A DNA stretch of 64,000 nt from positions 347,449 to 411,448 of the forward strand of contig JAEWRI010000036.1 of the NCBI GenBank assembly GCA_023460085.1, written 5' to 3'. Position 1 is the first letter of the stretch; every line of letters begins with the position of its first letter. The notes below the pieces were generated by a model. It was not told the origin of the DNA, ran no database searches, and was given only the letters and a program-made list of their open reading frames with translations. This document shows, one piece after another, positions 59,151 through 64,000 of the stretch. Position numbers and translations under genes: made by a program. This stretch comes from Bacillota bacterium (GTDB lineage Bacteria; Bacillota; Clostridia; Christensenellales; SZUA-584).

Positions 59151-59810
59151 TTATTCGTACAAGCCCAGCGCACGGCTCACGTTCTGAACAAAGATGACGC
59201 CCCTGCCCGGCTGGTCGATATGAAAGTTTTCGCGAATAGAAGAAACGATATCCTCCGTCTCCTCAGACTTCGCGATAATGAGCACAATTTCCTTCTCCGG
59301 TTCCACCGCCATGGCAAATAGCATGCTCGTTTCATGGACGCCGGACCCGCGCGCGTTAATGATTGTCGCGCCGTTTGCGCCCGCTTTGCAGGCGGCTTCC
59401 ACGACGTCCTCTCCTTTGCCCTTATCGACGATGATGGTCATGGATTGGTACATGGTTTCCTCCGATTCTTCCGTATCGATGCTGCAGTTGCAGCTTTTGG
59501 AACCGTAATGGCCCACGATGGGTATCGAAAACGCGATGCCGTGGTTGGGCTTGTGCAGCTTCATTTCCACGTCAAGCGCCTGCATAGCGTGCACTGCGAC
59601 CGTCTCACTGGCGGCCATCAGCACTATCTCCTTATGAATATCGCCGAGGCCCAGCTTCTCCATCAGCGAATTCCGCACGGTGCCAATCCCCAGGAATATG
59701 GTGCCGCCCGACACGCCGCTTCGCTTGGCAATCTGCAGCACACGGCTCCCCAACCCGTTTCTGACGATAACATAGATCAGTTCAAATCGCCTTTGTTCAG
59801 ACATTTCCAT
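59151..59810 (-). CDS. Tandem PII-like signalling protein
   Basis: 219 aa with two GlnB-like ferredoxin-fold domains: domain 1 about 10-105 (FELIYVIVRNGLGSRVLQIA, GGTIFLGIGTVRNSLMEKLG) and domain 2 about 120-215 (SMTIIVDKGKGEDVVEAACK, GANGATIINARGSGVHETSM, GVIFVQNVSRALGLYE). A CNC motif (SKSCNCSID) sits in the linker. PII proteins report nucleotide or metabolite status to membrane transporters. It overlaps the DUF1538 gene by 14 bp, so it is coupled to it and probably regulates it. Start at 59810 fits GGAAGGG. Confidence 0.9.
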   Translation of the reverse strand: MEMSEQRRFELIYVIVRNGLGSRVLQIAKRSGVSGGTIFLGIGTVRNSLMEKLGLGDIHKEIVLMAASETVAVHAMQALDVEMKLHKPNHGIAFSIPIVGHYGSKSCNCSIDTEESEETMYQSMTIIVDKGKGEDVVEAACKAGANGATIINARGSGVHETSMLFAMAVEPEKEIVLIIAKSEETEDIVSSIRENFHIDQPGRGVIFVQNVSRALGLYE

Positions 59811-61323
59811 GTTCAAGCCCTTCCTTGCGCGACTTGGCTTTATATATGAGTCCCAAAATCTGCAGCGTAATCAGCGGGGTGAGCGCTACCAGCGCAATCA
59901 CCCCAAAACCGTCCAGCATCACATCCGCGCCGGACATGCCCTCTGCCGCGCCCTGCGCGAACGCGAGAATGAACGTAGCCGTCATGGGGCCCGACGCAAC
60001 CCCGCCGGAGTCGAACGCAATACCGACGAACAGCTTGGGTGCCACGAACGACAGCGCAATAGCCATCGCATAGCCCGGAAGCAGGATATGCCACAGCTTC
60101 AAACCCGGGATGATGATGCGCAGCATGGAGAGTGCAATGGCGATTCCGGTGCCGATGCACAGCGCTGTGAGTATCGTGCGCTTGCGCACATAGCCGCTGG
60201 TGACCGTCTCTATCTGGTTGGTCAGCGCGTGGACGGCAGGCTCCGCCAGCACCGTCAGCAGGCCGAGCGTAAAGCCCACCCCGACAAGGTACCCCGGGCC
60301 TGCGACTTGAGCAATAGTATACCCCACCATCGCGCCCACGTCCATAAAGCCCGCGTTAACGCCCGTGAGCAGCAGCGTCAGCCCGACGAACGCATAAACG
60401 ATTCCCAGCAGTATCTTTCTGAAACGGGCCCTGGACAGCTTGAAAGCGGCCTTCTGAAAGAGCAGGAAGATCACCAGTATGGGCGCCAGCGCGATCAGAA
60501 TCTCCAGCGCCATGTGCGGCATCATCTCCATAAACGGCCCGAACAGGCTCTCCGCCGCCGCGCCGCTATTGTCCAGAGAACCCGTCACATCTGCGGACCC
60601 CGACATCAGGTTCATGAGCAGCACCGCGGCAACCGCGCCTGCGGAGGCGATAGCCACCAATCCGAAGCTGTCCTTCTCCGACGCCTTGCTGTCCTTCTTC
60701 ATCGCCGATGCGCCCAGCGCCAGCGCGAGTATGAACGGTACGGTCAGCGCGCCGGTCGTCGCCCCGGAGGCGTCGAAGGCAATGGCAAGAAACTCCGGCG
60801 TGGTGAACAGGGAAAGTATCAGTATCAGCAGATAGGTTCCGGCCATGATAAGATGCAGCGGAATGCTGAAGAATATGCGGAACAGTCCGAAGGACAGCAT
60901 AACGGCGATGCCCGTCGACACGACGACGAGTATGCTGAGCCGGGATATGGCCCCCGAGGTGACCGTATCCACCTGGGCTGCCAGAATTTGCAGATCCGGC
61001 TCAGCAATCGAGATGACGAAACCCAGCACAACTCCCGCCGCCACCACGGCCCAGACGCGGTTCGTCTTGGCCACTGCCGCGCCCATGTGCTTTCCGATGG
61101 GGCTGACGCCCACATCCACGCCCAGCTGAAAAATACAAAGTCCCAGTACAACGAACAATGAGCCCAGTAAAAACCGGTACAGTGACAGGGGCTGAACCGG
61201 GCTGATGGTAAAGTGCAGCAGCAGCACAATCGCTACGATAGGTGCTACGGAAAATAAGGACTCCTTCAATTTCTGAACCAACGCAGGCAAAACATCCCCC
61301 CATCCGCCAATCCGGAACCTCAT
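59797..61323 (-). CDS. DUF1538 membrane protein (duplicated)
   Basis: 508 aa, about twelve membrane segments in two repeats. Repeat signatures: ISIAEPDLQILAAQVDTVTS / GALTVPFILALALG in the first, LTVLAEPAVHALTNQIETVT / GPMTATFILAFAQG in the second, each with AFDxxG before the latter. Unknown family, likely a transporter; association with PII-like proteins is recurrent in my recollection. GGAG 6 nt before the ATG. First gene of the operon, behind a perfect consensus promoter. Confidence 0.9.
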   Translation of the reverse strand: MRFRIGGWGDVLPALVQKLKESLFSVAPIVAIVLLLHFTISPVQPLSLYRFLLGSLFVVLGLCIFQLGVDVGVSPIGKHMGAAVAKTNRVWAVVAAGVVLGFVISIAEPDLQILAAQVDTVTSGAISRLSILVVVSTGIAVMLSFGLFRIFFSIPLHLIMAGTYLLILILSLFTTPEFLAIAFDASGATTGALTVPFILALALGASAMKKDSKASEKDSFGLVAIASAGAVAAVLLMNLMSGSADVTGSLDNSGAAAESLFGPFMEMMPHMALEILIALAPILVIFLLFQKAAFKLSRARFRKILLGIVYAFVGLTLLLTGVNAGFMDVGAMVGYTIAQVAGPGYLVGVGFTLGLLTVLAEPAVHALTNQIETVTSGYVRKRTILTALCIGTGIAIALSMLRIIIPGLKLWHILLPGYAMAIALSFVAPKLFVGIAFDSGGVASGPMTATFILAFAQGAAEGMSGADVMLDGFGVIALVALTPLITLQILGLIYKAKSRKEGLEHGNV

Positions 61324-61353
61324 CCACTGCTCCGGCCGCGCTCTTATTAACCC

Positions 61354-61402
61354 AAAAACCGGTTTTTCAGGCTATTAAACAAGAAAAGGGCCTTTTCAGC
61401 CC
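61354..61402 (-). promoter_or_regulatory. Paired palindromes in the DUF1538 leader
   Basis: AAAAACCGGTTTTT (61354-61367) and GAAAAGGGCCTTTTC (61383-61397) lie between promoter and ATG, centres about 30 bp apart. In RNA the second can fold GGGCT/GGCCC followed by TTTTCTT, a weak terminator-like hairpin. Confidence 0.5.
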
Positions 61403-61442
61403 TCCCCGACGAAAACCCGCCGGATTTCCCAGCTTTGCTTTC

Positions 61443-61471
61443 ATTATATCGCATTTGGCAGCACGTGTCAA
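61443..61471 (-). promoter_or_regulatory. Promoter of the DUF1538-PII operon
   Basis: Minus-strand TTGACA (61466-61471), 17-bp spacer, TATAAT (61443-61448), both perfect. The transcription start near 61436 leaves a leader of about 113 nt. Confidence 0.9.
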
Positions 61472-61475
61472 AACA

Positions 61476-62699
61476 TTATGTCTGTTTTTCAGCCAGCACA
61501 GGCTTGCCTGCCTCCATGACCGCACGGCTGCGCCTCAGCAGCAGCGCCTCCGCTGCCATCAATATACCCGTTATCACCAGCAGCCATTCGATTCTTACGG
61601 CATCCGACATCAGGCCAAACAGCAGCATGCCCACTGTCAGCGTAAGGCTTCCTATCATGTCCAGCACGCTGAACACGCGTCCCATATAATCCGCCTCCAC
61701 CTTCTCCTGCAGCAGAACAGTTGCGGGTACGTTGAAGAGCGGTATCAGCAGTCCCATCAGCACCATGATGCCGAGGTATACCGAAAACAGCGGTACAAAC
61801 CCCAGCGCGGCGGTAAGCAGGCCCAACACAAGCCCTGCCACGATCATGGAATACGCGCGGTTCTTAAAACCGCCCCAAGCCGATATCCCCAGCCCGCCCA
61901 GCACCATACCGCCGGAAAACGCGATTTCCATCGCGGGCAGAAGCCACTTGTCCGTGCCGAAGCTGCGCGTCACCTGCAGCGGCGTCAGCAGCGCGACGGG
62001 CACGACGAGTATCTGAAACACCGCAAAGAAGACGATGAAGGTGCGCACAAAATGATGGCTGCGGATGTACTGCAAGCCCAGGCGCAGATCTCCGAAGTAT
62101 CCTTTGGCCTGCGTCTCCTTTTTCGTCTGCGCAGGCAGATGAATGGAGAGCAGGATCGGCACCGCAATCGCGGCGGTGATGACGTCAATGAAGAATATGT
62201 ACTCCAGCGGAGCCACGCCGTACAGCACGCCTGCCAGCGCGGGGGATACCAGCAGCATAAAGGATTGCAGGCTGGTCTTGATGCCGTTCACACGCGTCAG
62301 CTTGTCCTCCGGCACGAGCTGCGGCAGTATCGCGGAGATGCAGGGCGACTGTACGCCGCTGCCCAGCGCGCGTACCACGGAGATCACCAGCAGCAGCCAG
62401 ATTTCACGGTATCCCAGCAGAAATACCACCGCGAGCACCAGCGTTGCTATCGCGATGCTGGAATCCGCGATGGCTGCCTGATACTTCCGGTTAAACCGAT
62501 CCGCCCATACCCCGCCGAACGGGGAGATGAAGAAGGTGGGCAGATGGCTGCAGATGATATACAGCGTCAGCATCAGCCCCGACTCCGTGACGCGCGTAAT
62601 GTGCCACATGATGGCGTACATCACGAGCGAGGAGCCCAGAACGGATACGGTCTGCGATATCAGAAACAACGCCGTGTTCTTTTTCCATGTAGCGTTCAT
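61476..62699 (-). CDS. MFS transporter
   Basis: 407 aa, twelve membrane segments. Motif A-like GGVWADRFNRKYQA between segments 2 and 3 and central FGDLRLGLQYIRSHHFVRTF as in macrolide/multidrug exporter-type MFS proteins. Substrate unknown. Ends 5 bp before the -35 element of the DUF1538 operon promoter. Single gene. Confidence 0.92.
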   Translation of the reverse strand: MNATWKKNTALFLISQTVSVLGSSLVMYAIMWHITRVTESGLMLTLYIICSHLPTFFISPFGGVWADRFNRKYQAAIADSSIAIATLVLAVVFLLGYREIWLLLVISVVRALGSGVQSPCISAILPQLVPEDKLTRVNGIKTSLQSFMLLVSPALAGVLYGVAPLEYIFFIDVITAAIAVPILLSIHLPAQTKKETQAKGYFGDLRLGLQYIRSHHFVRTFIVFFAVFQILVVPVALLTPLQVTRSFGTDKWLLPAMEIAFSGGMVLGGLGISAWGGFKNRAYSMIVAGLVLGLLTAALGFVPLFSVYLGIMVLMGLLIPLFNVPATVLLQEKVEADYMGRVFSVLDMIGSLTLTVGMLLFGLMSDAVRIEWLLVITGILMAAEALLLRRSRAVMEAGKPVLAEKQT

Positions 62700-62835
62700 T
62701 CGGTTTGCGCGACGCGCTTCCTTTCCCTTTTTCCGCGGAAGCCCAGACTTTCAGACCACCCGCAGGAGGGCATTATCATACCAGCGGCGTGCCTCGGGTG
62801 TCAACCCGCGCCGCGCTTTCGAAATAAAGCGCAGA

Positions 62836-63255
<420 letters not shown>

Positions 63256-63341
63256 AAATATACCTCCCCCTTTGCGATACTTTGACATTAACCGATGCGG
63301 TGACGCTTTTCAAGCGGGCGTATAACAAAATTACACACAGA

Positions 63342-63370
63342 TTGAAAAGTACGTTCATTTATAGTATTAT
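63342..63370 (+). promoter_or_regulatory. Promoter of the 63-kb lipoprotein gene
   Basis: TTGAAA (63342-63347), 17-bp spacer, TATTAT (63365-63370). Confidence 0.7.
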
Positions 63371-63398
63371 TATCCAAAATTAATAGGAGGTATTGGTA

Positions 63399-63833
63399 AT
63401 GAGTAAAAAGCTGTTCCTCTTCCTGTCCATATTGATGCTGTTGACCGCGGTGCTGGCCGGGTGCTCCTCCGACAGTCCGTCCAAAGTCGTCAAAACGTAC
63501 TTGGATGCCGCCAACAAGGGCGATATCGATACGATGATCGACTGCCTTGAACCCAAGGCCGCCGCCCTGATGGAGGGTTTTGGCGACATGCTGGGCGATC
63601 AGTTCGGCATGGACGGAGAAACGCTGTTTGGTATGGGTCCGGGCCTCATGAGCATGTTTAACGAGGGCGGAGAAAACTACAGCATTGACTACGAAATTAC
63701 GGACGAAGAAATCGACGGCGACACCGCCACCGTCACCGTGGAAATCACGGCTTCTGCAGGCGGCGAATCGCAGACACAAGAAACCGAAATACCGCTCATT
63801 AAACAAGATGGAAAATGGTATATCGCGATGTAA
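63399..63833 (+). CDS. Lipoprotein with DUF4878-like domain
   Basis: 144 aa. Signal peptide and lipobox LAGC (MLLTAVLAGCSSDSPSKVVK), then a cystatin/NTF2-like domain: TYLDAANKGDIDTMIDCLEP, YEITDEEIDGDTATVTVEIT, ending LIKQDGKWYIAM. Membrane-anchored outside; function unknown. GGAGG 8 nt upstream. Confidence 0.85.
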   Translation: MSKKLFLFLSILMLLTAVLAGCSSDSPSKVVKTYLDAANKGDIDTMIDCLEPKAAALMEGFGDMLGDQFGMDGETLFGMGPGLMSMFNEGGENYSIDYEITDEEIDGDTATVTVEITASAGGESQTQETEIPLIKQDGKWYIAM

Positions 63834-63848
63834 CCATATCGGACTCCA

Positions 63849-63873
63849 CCGCTGCGGAAGCGCAGCGGTTTTT
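63849..63873 (+). terminator. Terminator after the lipoprotein gene
   Basis: CCGCTGCG-GAAG-CGCAGCGG (63849-63868), then five T. A second hairpin CCCCGGC-TAT-GCCGGGG (63889-63905) follows. Confidence 0.92.
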
Positions 63874-63987
63874 ATTGTATTCGAAAACCCCCGGCTATGC
63901 CGGGGAGTTCCAAAAGGCTTAAGCTATGGAGAAGAAAACTCCCTTTGATATACTGAAAGCGGTCTAGCAGCCGCGAAAGTAAAATCA

Positions 63988-63996
63988 AAAGGAGGT
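63988..63996 (+). promoter_or_regulatory. Ribosome binding site of a gene starting beyond the window
   Basis: AAAGGAGGT close to the window end; the start codon must lie just outside. The TATACT at 63949-63954 may be its -10, without a good -35. Confidence 0.6.
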
Positions 63997-64000
63997 CAAC

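Overview
The window looks like chromosomal DNA of a spore-forming, anaerobic, relatively GC-rich member of the Clostridia (Eubacteriales/Christensenellales-like). The evidence is direct but indirect as to species: CotF-type spore coat proteins, a Spo0E-like protein, a SpoIIE-type PP2C phosphatase, a LysM/M14 endopeptidase of the sporulation type, rubrerythrin, a very large 2-hydroxyacyl-CoA dehydratase/activase fusion, a Firmicutes L20 leader, strong GGAGG ribosome binding sites and sigma-A promoters of the TTGACA-17-TATAAT type. No rRNA, tRNA, insertion sequence, prophage or CRISPR array was seen. Species assignment is inference.

Layout. 1-2.1 kb: truncated ribulokinase gene araB and its repressor araR with a textbook promoter/operator. 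2.2-8.6 kb: VOC protein, unknown protein, M14 peptidase, a DUF1576 membrane protein behind a structured leader, a TetR/CMD/zinc-ribbon operon with tandem operators, and a cell-wall amidase. 8.7-10.0 kb: infC-rpmI-rplT behind an L20 leader attenuator, with infC apparently starting at ATC. 10.1-14.7 kb: OsmC/MarR pair, DegV, XRE membrane protein, metallophosphoesterase, two small membrane proteins. 14.75-19.7 kb: ruvC-ruvA-ruvB-queA-tgt-yajC (Holliday junction resolution, queuosine tRNA modification, Sec accessory), interrupted between ruvC and ruvA by a 160-bp imperfect inverted repeat. 19.7-26.6 kb: rqcH, proA, a lipoprotein, a cysteine-rich protein, argGH with ARG boxes. 26.6-31.2 kb: galactokinase/AEC transporter, a twin P-loop protein, rubrerythrin and two coat proteins behind a forespore-like promoter.

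31.3-46.8 kb: cell-envelope theme: two LytR-CpsA-Psr ligases, SpoIIE-like phosphatase, Spo0E-like protein, L,D-transpeptidase, DMT transporter, SDR, MBL hydrolase, flotillin/NfeD pair, Rsm22, RluA and mreCD. 46.9-50.7 kb: MarR and DtxR regulators, a GNAT-like protein and a tandem pair of YgaP-like small membrane proteins. 50.9-55.7 kb: the 1438-residue activase/dehydratase fusion and a VOC protein. 55.7-64 kb: small membrane proteins with an XRE partner, then an apparent operon DUF1538 - tandem PII - two paralogous coiled-coil proteins, an MFS exporter, MscL and a lipoprotein.

The best candidate for an undescribed system is the DUF1538/PII/coiled-coil operon (57.2-61.5 kb). It has a perfect consensus promoter, paired palindromes in its leader, no visible terminator between genes, and two coiled-coil paralogues of unknown function. 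Other points worth attention are the ruvC/ruvA inverted repeat, the DUF1576 leader, the degenerate second P-loop at 29 kb and three 11-residue repeats in the dehydratase fusion.
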